The notes under the pieces are model-generated. The model was given only the letters and a program-made list of their open reading frames with translations, did no database searches and was not told the DNA's origin. Of a stretch of DNA of 64,000 nt, positions 21,753 to 33,146 are shown in pieces. The stretch comes from Maratus speciosus. Lineage: Eukaryota > Arthropoda > Arachnida > Araneae > Salticidae. Position 1 is the first letter of the stretch, and each line of letters starts with the position of its first letter. The stretch covers positions 439,023,502-439,087,501 of the forward strand of contig OZ010794.1 of NCBI GenBank assembly GCA_963932465.1, in the 5' to 3' direction. Position numbers and translations under genes: made by a program.

Positions 21753-23302
21753 GGCCCAAGGGGCCCGGTTCAAATCAAACAATAAGAAAACCATTAATCA
21801 TTCTCCCCCACCTCGCATCGGGAGAAAAACTAATCCTTTCTTTGAAATAGTGGATTTGCCTCGGGATGATCCATATAAGCATCCATTTTGTTGCCTGGAT
21901 GGAGTGGAATTGGGTTTTTTAATTTATGTATCAGGTACACTTATGGGCACGCACATGTTCAAGAAATATGCGCCAATTCAGCTAATGTGTTAGTACTACG
22001 TATGCTTCTCTAATAAAAGGGACTCATTCTGTAATCTTTCTGAGAGAATTTTTTTTTTCTTTTCTGATACTTTTTCTTTGTAAATAACTATATGCGTTAA
22101 CTAAGTGCTATCTATTTTCATATGGTGACAAATTTCATAAATAAATGGTACACTATCAAGTAAATCTGAAGATATTAAAGTGCAGTCGAACAAAAGAAAG
22201 AAAGAAGGAAAGAGATACATTTTAATCACCCCATTGTACAATAAAAAAAAAAAAAAGGAATAGGCAGTTTTCTAGTTCCGATTCTTTAAACAACACCGAT
22301 TTAATTGGTGTCAGATCTTTAATCATACAATAGTCAATTATTTGTTTCTATATAAGCTCTTTTCCAAAATGCATTTCAGTTGAAAGTGGAATAATATGGA
22401 AGCACTTTTAAGCAAATATCAACTTCATGTCATTCATCGGATTGTTCCGACAACCTCTCAATGTGGCAAATATTGCTGTCGTTAGTTTATTGACACGCGA
22501 TTAATAAATAGCGACTTATAAGCTTACAAAGGGTTTCAAATGCTTTTCTTGGAGAATATAGCAAAAACAAAATTTCACTTCCGGCTGTAAATTCTTAAAT
22601 CTATAACCTAAATACCCCAAGAAAAAAAAAAAGGCTAATTAAAAAAGCAATACATTTCTTTAAAATGTACTTCAAAACAGTAATGTGGCATGAATTGCCA
22701 AATATAATAAGGAAGGGTGAAACGAAGTTAATTTTCTCTCTATATACATGAAATATTTTTTAGATAAAAAAAAATTGATTCAGTTAATTTTTGATTCAGT
22801 TATCTGTACATAAATTTACACACATACAAATCTGTATAAATCATGTATTCTTCTACATTAACAACATTCATTTGTCACGTATTTTTTAGTCACCGTAAGT
22901 ACGTCTTTAAAAAACTAAAAATATGCGATTTTTTTTTTTCAATGCAGATGCAATCTTATGTTAAGCATGCGATAATAAAACATATATATTGATTAAGCAC
23001 GTTTTAGTCGAATATAGTTTAATTGAATATTCTGTATCATATAAATATATCAAACTGTAATGCTAAAATAATCTGTATCATATAAATATAACATAAACTA
23101 TAACGCTAAAGTTTTATTATTTTCATAATAATGCAGTACTTAGCATTATATGCTAAATAATTAGTATGAAAATAATTAAGAGCACAAACGAAAACTGATA
23201 AAAGTGAAAACGAAGCATTTTTTTCAAACTCAGTTTAGAACTTAAAATTTTGAAACGAAAAAACTCATAGATTAAATCAACAATTCAGTGTGTAAACCAA
23301 AC
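21753..23302. other. AT-rich sequence, nothing recognised
   Basis: Contains a purine-rich GAAA/AAAG stretch near 22190 and a short direct repeat of ATCTGTATCATATAAATATA-type sequence near 23030-23090. No gene or element ends seen. Confidence 0.5.
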
Positions 23303-23310
23303 ATTTCAAC

Positions 23311-24380
23311 TAGAGATCGACCGAAAATTCGGTTTCGTTCTCGTTTTTGGCTCAAAATCGGAGTTTCGTTTTCGGCGAAAATGTTGCCAAAAATTCGGCC
23401 TCACCGAAACTCGTCCGAAATTATTTTTATTCTAAAAAGTCTCGTTTCTTCCTTTGGAAATTTTCAATATAACTCATTGATTTGAGCTGTATCGGCTCAA
23501 ATGAGACACTCTTTATTCATTGCTGTGTATTTCACTGTTTATAATTATCAGTCATGACTGACTCAACATGTGAAATAAATTATAAAGCAAGTAATACATG
23601 CATGACTAAACTTTGAAGACGCTTTTCACAAGCTCATTAAAAGCTGCAGACTTAACAGTAATAGATTTGAAACCGCAGAAGTGTTTCGAATACCCGTTGA
23701 ATATAGTATAACGGAATAATATTACTATATTACAGTATAACAGATTATCATTTACAAAAATCTTTGTAAAAGGTAAATCGAGGTATGTATACCTAAAACA
23801 TTTTTTAATTAGATGAAATTCATATGATTAGAGACTGATTTAATTCTATTTTATTTTATATGAAAATAAAAAGTTTTGGCCAGAGGCACAGAGAGCCAAC
23901 TATGGCCACACGTATAATAATTACACGTATAATGCACTTAAAAGTTAACACTTTCAAAACACTAAATAAAATTCTAAAAGTCTAAAACTTACAAGTTTCA
24001 GCTACCCTGTGGCCATCATCAGGGTCTTACTTCAGTTAAAAAGAGAAAAATACTTATTAGTTTGTAGAATTCAAAAGTTTACTTTTGAAACTTGTAGGTT
24101 TTAGACTTTTAGAATTGTATTTAATGTTTTGAAAGTGTTAACTTTTAAGTGTATTATACGTCTTTTAATAAATCTTTTTAATTATATTTGTGCGTTAATT
24201 TCAAAACATAATAATCCTTCAATTTATTTAATTACACATATAATTAATCAATAATTATGTATGTATTAATTACTTTAAAAAAAATAGGACATTTTCGTTT
24301 TCGGCCGAAAATAGTAAGATTACCAAAGTTCAGTTTCAGTTTTTGTTTCGGTCTTAAAAACTCGTTTCGGTCAATCCTTA
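23311..24380. mobile_element. hAT element with exact 8-bp target duplication
   Basis: The left end TAGAGATCGACCGAAAA and the inverted right end TAAGGATTGACCGAAAC match at 13 of the first 16 bases. ATTTCAAC flanks both sides exactly (23303-23310 and 24381-24388). Subterminal TTCGG/CCGAAA motifs repeat in the first and last 150 bp. No transposase; a Penelope-like foldback is nested inside. Confidence 0.87.
23924..24161 (-). mobile_element. Penelope-like foldback remnant with hammerhead-like core
   Basis: A 77-bp left arm (23924-24000) is inverted in the right arm (24086-24161). Between them, on the minus strand, 23985-24022 reads CTGATGATGGCCACAGGG then TAGCTGAAACTTGTAAGTTT. That gives the CUGAUGA and GAAA boxes of a hammerhead ribozyme, a weak 3-bp helix II (GGC with GCU) and a 2-bp helix III (AC with GU). 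Helix I pairs poorly. Penelope-like retroelements are known to carry such ribozymes and to occur as inverted partial copies. Confidence 0.5.
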
Positions 24381-24499
24381 ATTTCAACTAATATGTATAA
24401 AATTCAAATTGGATACTTGCTGAGACAGTCATAAATACGTTTTTATTATTAACAACACAAAACTGGCAAGCGAGTTTTTATATAAAAAAAAAATTACGA

Positions 24500-24755
24500 A
24501 ATCTAATAGCGTTTTTCTTTTTCTTATAAAGGCAAACAAAGTGACAGAAAAGCGTGTCACAGTTGGCGATTTGAACGGAAGTTACCAAAAAAGTTGTTAT
24601 AAGAGAGTAAACACCTGTAACTCGATTAAGTATATTTTTTGAGAAATGAAAAATAAAATTCGATTCCAAATCACTTGCATTCCTGCCCAGTTTCACGTTT
24701 TTACGTTAAAAGAAAGTCTGTGAATGTGCCGGAAAACTATTAGTTTAAAAACACC
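24500..24755 (+). mobile_element. TTAA MITE family A fragment
   Basis: Shares CGATTCCAAATC, CCTG and GTTTTTACGTTAAAA with the 3' halves of the copies at 25279, 27170 and 61215, and ends AAAAACACC before a mutated TTGA in place of TTAA. The left half is missing or too diverged to see. Confidence 0.5.
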
Positions 24756-25278
24756 TTGATTCTTAAAAGTAAAAGCAAAATGTAGATATTGCTTGCCTGC
24801 GCATTTTAAAACGTCCTTTATAAACCGACTAGAGGTCTGCCCGGGCTTGGCCCGAGGCCCGTACCCTGCCCGGCGGAATGAAGGCGAATTTTCAAACGGG
24901 CCGGGCCAGGCCGGCAAAAAAATTTAACGGGCCTGCAGGGTCGGGCCGGGTCGATAAAAAAAATTAATCGGGCCTATCGGCCCGATATAAGAATTCAAGT
25001 GAAGAAGATAAAATACGAGCCATTTTCAATGAATATGATTTTCTCGAGAAGTATAAATGTGCATCACGAGCCGATGCGAGTTTAACAACATCAATACAGA
25101 AATATAACATGTCCATCGTTGAGATCGGCATCGTACAGTTACTAGATGTCTGACTCCGGGTTTAATTTTTCTCAGCAGACTCGTGCCGGGACGAAACTGG
25201 TCTTAATCGATCTCAGGATGTGTAGGATAGGCATTATGTTTTGTAAGATTATTAATAGTGATAATGAACTTCTGTTAA

Positions 25279-25698
25279 GGGTGTTCTTAAATCCAAAAGG
25301 ACAACTTTCTGACATAAGTTTTAATTTATTTTTGCTCGAAAATGCATGAAACAAGCTGGTGTTGTTGTTCAAAAACTAAGTAATTGAGCTGGTTTTTTCA
25401 TTTTTTTGCAAACGCAATAGATCTTTCAGAAAAGAGTGTCAAAGTGGGCGTTTTGAACCGAATTTCCGCGCGAAGGGAGAAAGAGCACTCAGGAGCGGGC
25501 GAAAAACGTGTTTGTCACGTGATTGAATTCGCTTATAACTCAATAGGTAATTGATTGATCAAAAAATGGAAAAAACAGTTCAATTCCAAATCGCTTTCAT
25601 GGCCAGGCTTTCTAATTTTATATCTTTCCGTTAAAAAATGAAATTGTAAATATGTCAAAACGTTTTGCGCTTGTTGAGGAGAGCAGTTAAGAATAGCC
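25279..25698 (+). mobile_element. TTAA MITE family A, 420 bp
   Basis: TTAA on both sides; left end GGGTGTTCTTAAATCC, inverted right end GGCTATTCTTAACTGC. Same orientation as the copy at 17824. Confidence 0.68.
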
Positions 25699-25727
25699 TT
25701 AACAGTATCTTTGGAAATATACCTTAA

Positions 25728-26122
25728 GGTGGTTCTCATAGTCACTGCTCAACAATGCGAAACTTTTAGACACATTTTCTGACTCATTTTTAACTATAAA
25801 GGCATAAAATTGACAAGCCTGATTATTGAAGGCATTTGGAAACGAATAGCTTTCTCCATATTTGATAAATTATAGAGATAAAGGAGATTCTTGTCACGTG
25901 ACTGTCACGTTTTTCTCTTTTCCTGTGCTATCGCTTGCGGAAATTCGATTCAAAACGCTAACTTTGACAGTATTTTCAGAAAGATATATTGCTTTTATTT
26001 ATAAAAAAAAACGACATTTACATAGTTTCTGAATAAGAATACCTGACAATCTTACGCGTTTCCAAAAAGAAATGAATTCATAAATGTGTCAAAATGTAGC
26101 TCCTTCGGATTTGAGAAAAGCC
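25728..26122 (-). mobile_element. TTAA MITE family A, inverted copy, 395 bp
   Basis: TTAA on both sides; left end GGTGGTTCTCATAG, inverted right end GGCTTTTCTCAAATCC. It is in opposite orientation to its neighbour 29 bp away, so the pair forms a large imperfect inverted repeat (about 25279-26122). Confidence 0.68.
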
Positions 26123-26528
26123 TTAAAAATGAGAGAAATATTTACACAAATCTACTTTTTATTATACAGCTTCAAAAATTATCATGTTTTTAATCCTTTA
26201 TTCTGAACTACATTAATCTTTTAATGAATCCTTATTTGAATTTTGAAATGTCACTAGAGACGATGACTAAAACACTGTAAGTAATCGTTAATGTTTACTG
26301 TTATGTGTTTTCTGTTTTGCGAACACATAGTAATCTAAAATATACTGTAAAATGTTCCTATAAATATGTATGTAGTATTCATTAAAAGAATCTTAATTGT
26401 ATGTCGAGAAAAACGAACTTTTTTGTAGAAACTGAGTCGGGCCAAACTTCCAATTTTTATACCGGGCCGGGAAAAGATAGCTTTCGTTCGGGCCGGGCCT
26501 GGAAATTCCGACCCGTGCAGACCTCTAA

Positions 26529-26903
26529 AAACCGACTGGAGTAAAATGTAAAAAAATATATATATCTTTTTCAATTGTTGTTATTTGAACATGTGTGCGT
26601 ATCTATCGGTTCGGTCCCTTCCTAATAAATAACTAAATAATTGTCAAATGTTAACTGTAATTCCTTCCAGCCAATTCTAATAAGCTCCTTGAAAAGCTAA
26701 GAAGGAATTAATTCTTAAAAATCAATGATGGTTTTAGAAAAATAAAAGTTCCCTTAGATTTAAAATATATATATATATATATATTTTCGAATAAAAGAAA
26801 ATTTTCTTTATTTATTTTAATTCACCGACAAAAATACAAAATTTAAAGTTTTATTAATTGAACAAGTTTTAAAAAAGTTTTTCTCTTAAATAATAATTCA
26901 AAG

Positions 26904-26950
<47 letters not shown>

Positions 26951-27169
26951 GTACCAGAGGCTGTGCCCGTTACGAGCTAAGTCCTCAAAACCCTGTCCAA
27001 ATCTCGCCGGATTGTTAAACATGGTAATTTGAGTTGTTTCAAAAATTAAAATCTGATTATAGTAGATTGAAGATATTCCACAAATGAAAATGTAGTCATA
27101 TTTAAAGGAATATTGTAACACATGAAATTGGCAGGTGTTTTCATGCAGATACTATGCGATCGAGTGTTT
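26529..27169. other. AT-rich spacer with a 42-nt T run
   Basis: Contains a (TA)n run at about 26766-26784 and T homopolymer at 26906-26947. An open frame encoding a lysine run across it is an artefact. Confidence 0.6.
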
Positions 27170-27412
27170 TCCATTTTTTAATAAAAGCAAAAGATCATTC
27201 ATAAAATACTGTCAAAGGAAAACCTGTCGTCACGTGGAAAAAATCGCTTATAAATACATAAGTAACACATTGATCAACGATTAGTAAACACTATTCGATG
27301 CCAAATCGCTTCAGTAGTCATGCCTGCAAACGCCATGCTTTTGCATTTAAAAATGTGTCCATAAATATTTAAAAACTCCATGTCGGAGGGACATATTTCT
27401 TTGATAAAGTCC
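27170..27412 (+). mobile_element. TTAA MITE family A fragment
   Basis: Has the family words CTGTCAAAG, CGTCACGTG, AATCGCTTATAA and ATTCGATGCCAAATCGCTT in family order, and ends GATAAAGTCC before TTAA. The left end is missing. Confidence 0.5.
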
Positions 27413-28659
27413 TTAAAAGGTGACATAATCTTAGATTTCAGATTAGTTCGGATGATGAAACTGACACCATTTTCAAAAGAAAAGATCATTTTCATATATG
27501 GAACAAGTCATGATATGACTGTGTGATTGCGTCAGTATAATGTCATATTCAATAAACTTTAGCTTGCATTTAAAGTTCCCAAAATGTATTAGTTTATTTC
27601 TAAATTTCTTTTCTTCTATCCCTTGAAATCAAAATTAAGCAATAAAACTAAAATCTGAAACATTTAAAAATAATTGATGGATATGATGCACTAATCTTAA
27701 ACGCACAGACAATTCTGTTGGTGAAAATGACATAAATTCCAAAAAGAAAAAATGCCTTTTCATCCAAAAAAAAAAAAAAATGTACATCAGCACAGATTGT
27801 TTAGAACAATATTTTAATTAAAATTGTATTATATAATTTTCATATTCCATTATAACGAAGTCTTTTTAAAGAAATGTACTTGATAAAACCTCTGAAAAAA
27901 AAAAAAAAAAAAAAAAAAGCAATTTAACAAATTACAACGACCGTTTGGAAAATAATTTTTTCGAAGACTAAAATTTAAGACATAAAAAATCGCACGGAGT
28001 TGATCATACATTACGTACGCCATGAATTAAACATTCACATTCCTGGACCCATCATGAACAAATTTTAAAAGAAATTTCAGTTTTACAATTTTCAGTACTG
28101 TAAATGTTTAAACTTCTACGGAGCTGGTCATACATTACGTACGCCATGAATTAAACATTAATAGTGTTATTACACATAAAAATTGCAAGCGACAAAAATC
28201 GCCTGCAACTCGTCAGATTTCGTGAAACTTATGTATTATCCACCTGAAACTTACGTATTATCCAAGCATTTCCTTGGATGTTCGGGAAAAGGCTTTTCCA
28301 TCGTCCGATTTCCAAGAAATCTGACGACCCATTTTAAATGAAATTTCATTCTTAAACTTCTAAACATCCCACAATATTACTTTTTACACCGTCGTATAGA
28401 GAAAAAAATGTACTTTTAAATGTAATTTGTTTGGAAGCTGTATCTCAATTTGTTTCTGAGTTATTAAATTTTATTTTCTAGTTTTTATTACTTTTTTGTC
28501 ATAGTAGCAACAGAAGTATCCATCTCTGTTGAAAGTAAAGGCAAATTACAGATTACTGTATAGACCAATCAGAAAACGAATAAAATGCTGATTCAACCAA
28601 TAAAAAACTCCAGATGTGCTTTTGATTTCCTACCCTGACGAGGACAATAACCATTTTTC

Positions 28660-28667
<8 letters not shown>
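27413..28667. other. AT-rich region with a 42-bp direct repeat
   Basis: 27994-28035 and 28118-28159 are near-identical (42 bp, starting ACGGAG, containing CATACATTACGTACGCCATG) and lie 124 bp apart. GTCAGATTTC and GAAATCTGAC near 28214 and 28314 are inverted copies. No gene seen. Confidence 0.6.
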
Positions 28668-28709
<42 letters not shown>

Positions 28710-29221
28710 TCACGGATCGTAATTTTTGCAAAAACTTTGTGGCAGAGTTTAAATGAAACGGAACAAAAAGCTAAAATATCGTTGTTTTTTTTTTTTTTAA
28801 GAAACACTACAGCAAGGAGTGATAGCTAATGTTAAACCTATGGGAGCTTCTTTTCGTAATTTCTGTAAAAACATTGTGGCAGAGTTTTAATGAAACGAAA
28901 AAAAAAGGCTAAAATATATGTTTAAAAAAGAGCGAAACATTACAGACACAGTTTTTTTTTTACTTCAAGAACTTTTTTAAATTATTGTATTCCATTATAA
29001 TGTAGTATTTTTAAAGAAATGTAGTATTTGATAAAAGTTCTCAACAAAAAAGAGAAAAAAAAATACTTCACCAGGCTACAAAATGGATGCCCTGATATAT
29101 CCCTGCAGATTAATCGAATGCGTTAATCCAAAGAGGAAAGCTCCCCGTTCCTTCACTTGACAGCCCGACACCACCCATCTTGACCTTTGAGGGGAGAGAG
29201 CGAGCAGCGTGGGTTTCCACG
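28668..29221. repeat. A40 run followed by two ~137-bp diverged direct repeats
   Basis: A homopolymer at 28668-28707. CGTAATTTTTGCAAAAAC...GTGGCAGAGTTT begins at 28718 and recurs at 28855. The sequence after the repeats at about 28985 resembles 27845-27895 (CCATTATAAYG, TTTTTAAAGAAATGTA). Confidence 0.6.
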
Positions 29222-29560
29222 AACTAATCAGGGAAGTTCCTTAACATAATAAACCGGCTTAACATAATAAACCGGTATACCAAATTCGGAGCAAATCTAA
29301 TCATTCTGCATGAAAAACCCATTTATCTGAATTAAGGGGGTGGTTTAACCCCCCTTTTCCCCCTTTATCCTTAACCAATGAACCCCGAAAACTAATCAGG
29401 GAAGTTCCTTAACATAATAAACCGGTATACTAAATTCGGAGCACATCGAATGATTCTGCATGAAAAACCCATTTATCTGAAATAAGGGGTTGGACTAACC
29501 CCGTTTCCCCCCCCCCCCCTTTATCCTTAACCAATGAACTCCCAAAACTAATCAGGGAAG
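29222..29560 (+). repeat. Second 148-bp satellite array, about 2.3 copies
   Basis: Same unit as 20931-21752, with TTAACCAATGAAC at about 29369 and 29528. An 18-bp piece (CTTAACATAATAAACCGG) is duplicated within the first unit, and a C-run expands the last boundary. Confidence 0.9.
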
Positions 29561-29629
29561 CGCCTTATCACAATGAACCTAGAAAAAATTTTTGAAACAA
29601 ATCGGATGTTTCTATCAAGAGTTATCGCG

Positions 29630-29735
29630 TTACGTACATACATGCATGCATACATACATACATGCATACATACATACATACATACATACAGAACGGGCGG
29701 GCACATTAGCTCTCAGGCTTTGATAGCCTGTGAGC
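29630..29735 (+). repeat. (CATA)n microsatellite and terminal-type hairpin
   Basis: ACATACATGCATGCATAC-type repeats at 29634-29690 are followed by a hairpin at 29707-29737: TAGCTCTCAGGCT, five loop bases TTGAT, then AGCCTGTGAGCTA, with a single mismatch. Array, tetranucleotide microsatellite and hairpin in this order recall Helentron/DINE-type elements. Confidence 0.75.
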
Positions 29736-29760
29736 TAAAAAAGAGATTCGTAATGTAATT

Positions 29761-30762
29761 GCATGTAAATAGTAGTGTATTTTATTATTATTACTACACC
29801 ATATTTAACCGTTATCGAACGCTAGCTTTTTATGCATGATTTTATATTTATGTAATATTTGCGCTACTAAATTTTAAAAATAAATTTCGCTGTACATTTC
29901 TCGTAAAAAAAAAAAGTGGTGCCAACCGAATAAAATTTGTGTAAAATATGCTGGTCTCGATGTCACGTGGGAAGTGACTTAGTACCGATAAGGGTTATAA
30001 TCAAAAGACAATATTTTGATTTATTGAGCATTTTAACATGCATTTATACAAAATTTTGATCCAATTCGTGTATTTAAGCAAAAAATATTGTTTATCAAAT
30101 GATCAGACGGATTAACCGTAGTATACCATGTGTCAATTTCTCCTAAGTATATATTTTTCATTTAAAAAATATAAAACTGTTTCTAAATCACTGCATAATT
30201 ATATGCGGTACATATAATTACAGTAACTTAAAGGATTCTGCACTACCTCCCGAGCTTTATATATTTGCCGTTTAACATTAACTGTCAGGGATGAATGACA
30301 TCTTTGATGCTAATAACTTTCTGAAGCCATAAACAAATTTTGTTTATTTAACATTTTAAACTAATGGTATTTCTAAAGAGAACATTGAACTACAAAATAG
30401 TTTAAGAAGGATTTTTTTCATTGAGCGTATGATTGTCCTTTTTCTTTTTTTTTTTTATGGGCGATTTTTTGTAAGCGTTTTCAATTTTTATGTAACACAC
30501 AGTAGTTAATTTTTACATATTTCTACGCAAATATTTTCTTTGATAAATCATTTCTTTATTAATAAAGGTATTTTTTTCTTTGAATAGTAAAATAGGTTTT
30601 TTTTTTTTTTTTTAGAAAATATTTTTAATGATTATTACCCATTTAGTGTTTTCAAATAAGTGTTTTGTGGGAAAGTTCTTTTTTTCTGCATTATAGATTA
30701 TACAAAAGCTCTAAACACGTATATATTAGGTCGCAAAAATTTTTTCAAACTCTAAGGTAGGT
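29761..30762. other. AT-rich spacer, nothing recognised
   Basis: T-runs near 30450 and 30598; no element ends or coding content seen. Confidence 0.5.
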
Positions 30763-31368
30763 TAGAGGTCTGTTCTTCGTGCCCGGACCTGGCCAGAACA
30801 ATCGGCCCGTGGGCCGGTATTGGGCTAGTTTTCTTCCATTATATTCTGGTCGAGCCTGGTCTTCATTCTTCCGGGCCAGATTGGGCTCGTTTTCATTCTT
30901 TATGGACCGGGTTGGGCTTTACTTATTTCTGCAGAATCGCACCGGGCCGGGCCAGACTTCTTTTTTCCCGACCGATCCGAGCCTGGACTTCATTCTCTCC
31001 TCCGTGAACTTGTTGGACTGGTATCTTATGTATATTTGTCTGTTTTTGTAAAAATTAGTAGTGATGATGTACGTACATTTTGTTTAACAAATTACGGAGA
31101 AATATATATTTTTTAATATCATACTTTTCTTTCTCTGTAGAGCTTTAAAATTTAGATTTTCTTTAACTATATTTTTCTTTCATTCTGAACTACGTTGATT
31201 TTCTTACCTAATCTTCATTTGAATGTAACTGTCTAAGTCAATTTGTTTATGAGGGCTTATGTACTTAAATGCCTAAAGCGGTAATTAATTATATGGTTAT
31301 TTCGTATTCCATGAATTGCGGACATATAATCTGAAGATAAAATCTAAGCATAGGTAAGTGTGCTTTTT

Positions 31369-31920
31369 ACCCGACTGCCAAGAAGGGTTGTGTGTTTCAC
31401 GCGTATCTGGGTATGTGGATTTCTTTATACCCTCGAAACATCCCGACGGCTGGATGGATTTTAATGAATGAGGTTTCTATCGATTCGTCTTAACCGTTCG
31501 ATGGTTATAGGCTAGGTTTTGTTTTTATAAATTCAAAATGGCGACCGTAAAATACAAAATGGCGGTAGAGACGAAAAAAAAAATTACGCACCCTATTGTG
31601 TGGCATATCATTGGATAGGTCTTTCAAAATGAAGACGGATGTTTCATTGACTATTTTACAGTCAGATGCTCCGTTTAAATATTACACCACATGCGAAGTT
31701 GTGTAGGAAGGATCTGTAGCTTTACTGCAACTCTAACCATCATAGACATATATGTAGGTCTCATCAAAGCAATGTTTTTAGATAGGAACTAACATATAAC
31801 ACAACTTAAAAGTCATCAATACATGTAAATAAATAAAAAAAAATAGGTAAGTAATATAAAAAATAGTTTCGCATTGATGAGAAATAATTAATTACTAGTT
31901 CCCTTTTTACGCAGTCGGGT
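31369..31920. mobile_element. 552-bp MITE with ACCCGACTGC ends
   Basis: ACCCGACTGC at the left is inverted as GCAGTCGGGT at the right, each next to a TTTTTAC-type motif. The interior has AAAATGGCGACC and AAAATGGCGG. The superfamily is not recognised. Confidence 0.6.
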
Positions 31921-32123
31921 TTTTTGATTTTTTAAATTTAATATATTATTTTTATTGAAGAACTTAATTGTAGAATAATACTTCCTAAGGAATATCGGTA
32001 TGTATTGTATGTAGAAATTGAGTCGAGCAGGACCTGTGCTGCATTTTCAGATTTCAAAACGGACCAAACTTTCAGTTTTTATATCGGCCGTGCCGTATTT
32101 TCAGATTTAATAATAGGCTAGGC

Positions 32124-33078
32124 TAGAGTCCTGCATCGGGTCAGGTTGGCTCTATATTTTTTCGTTGCGTGTCGGTTTCGTGTCGGGCTGACTTCCATTT
32201 TTTTACTGCGTGTCGGGTTGATTTTCATTGTTTCGGGTTGGATTTTGACACTTGCGGATTGAGTTCAGGTTGACCCGAATTTTAAAAGAATGTCCAAAAT
32301 ATTTTTTTCAGGTTAAAAAAAATATATGCAATAAGACTTCCATGATAGCTTTTCTCCCGAAGAGCGGACATCTCTATTTAGTGAACACTTTTCAATTTCT
32401 TACATTTATATACTATTTGAACTCTTTTACCTCTTAATCTACACAAACCTAACATGTGTATGTCTGCAAAAACTATCACAAATACGATGCATCTGTTTTT
32501 GTGTGTATTAAAAACGAAATGTTGATAATATATTTCATATTTCGAAAGATGAAGAAAATGGTTCTTAATGAAAGAATAATCTAGGATCACATTTCTTATA
32601 TGCATTTTATTTCTCAACCAAGCAGTAAATTGAATATATGCTCATTCATATTAAAGTACGTATTTATTTTCATATGAACATATAAGCTGTACTCGAACTT
32701 TTTGTGAAAATTCCAACATTTCCAACAACCCGATTTTCAAAAAATCTGAATGACCCGCAAGAATTCGTCTAATGTGAACCCGACCCGCTGAAAGAAAATT
32801 AGATTCATTCTGAGCCTAAAAAAGAAAAACCCGGTATTTGACTCTATTCAACGATCCCGAGGTGTCCGCTATTCAGAGGTTTTACTATATTTGAATATTA
32901 ATGAATATACCTAGATTTGTTCATTCTTCTATGTAAAACATAAAAATGGTATTAGAGGTACAATTTTAGATTCTTTTTCATAATGGCATTAAAACATGAT
33001 TTAATTTATTTTCATTGCAGGTTCAGCTCGGGTTGCGGGTTGACTTAAAATTTAATTTTCGGGTCGCACAGGACTCTA
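32124..33078. mobile_element. Nested hAT-type element with TAGAGTCCTG ends
   Basis: The left end TAGAGTCCTGCATCGGGTC and inverted right end TAGAGTCCTGTGCGACCCG share 14 or so terminal positions. The flanks GGCTAGGC and GTCCAGGC match at six of eight. Subterminal GGGTTG/CGGGTTG motifs repeat on both sides. A pogo-like right end (GAGGTTTTACTA before TA) lies inside at about 32876-32887. Confidence 0.66.
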
Positions 33079-33146
33079 GTCCAGGCTTAACTTTTAGCTT
33101 TTATAACGTGCCGGTATGGTCAGTAAATGTTTTCACGAGACCTCTA

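Larger units (their letters stand above)
24830..26528. mobile_element. hAT element, GGCCCGG family, with nested MITEs
   Basis: The left end TAGAGGTCTGCCCGGG and inverted right end TAGAGGTCTGCACGGG differ at one base. The flank AAACCGAC (24822-24829) recurs at 26529-26536, with one extra A at the junction. The left 170 bp is GGGCCGGGCC-rich and includes CGGCCCGATATAA, also present at 63699 in the copy with transposase. Two inverted copies of TTAA MITE family A fill the middle. Confidence 0.83.
30763..33146. mobile_element. hAT element, GGCCCGG family, with nested elements
   Basis: The left end TAGAGGTCTGTTC and the right end GAGACCTCTA are family-type and inverted. Subterminal CCGGGCCGG-type motifs continue for about 230 bp on the left. 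The flanks AGGTAGGT and ACTAGGTC do not form a clear 8-bp duplication, so one boundary may be eroded. A 552-bp element with ACCCGACTGC ends and a second hAT type are nested inside. Confidence 0.62.

Noticed and set aside
26843..27121. 92-codon frame with a poly-lysine run
   Set aside because: The run is the translation of a T42 homopolymer.
30779..31051. 90-codon frame starting in GGCCCGG repeats
   Set aside because: Same explanation: subterminal repeats of a hAT element.
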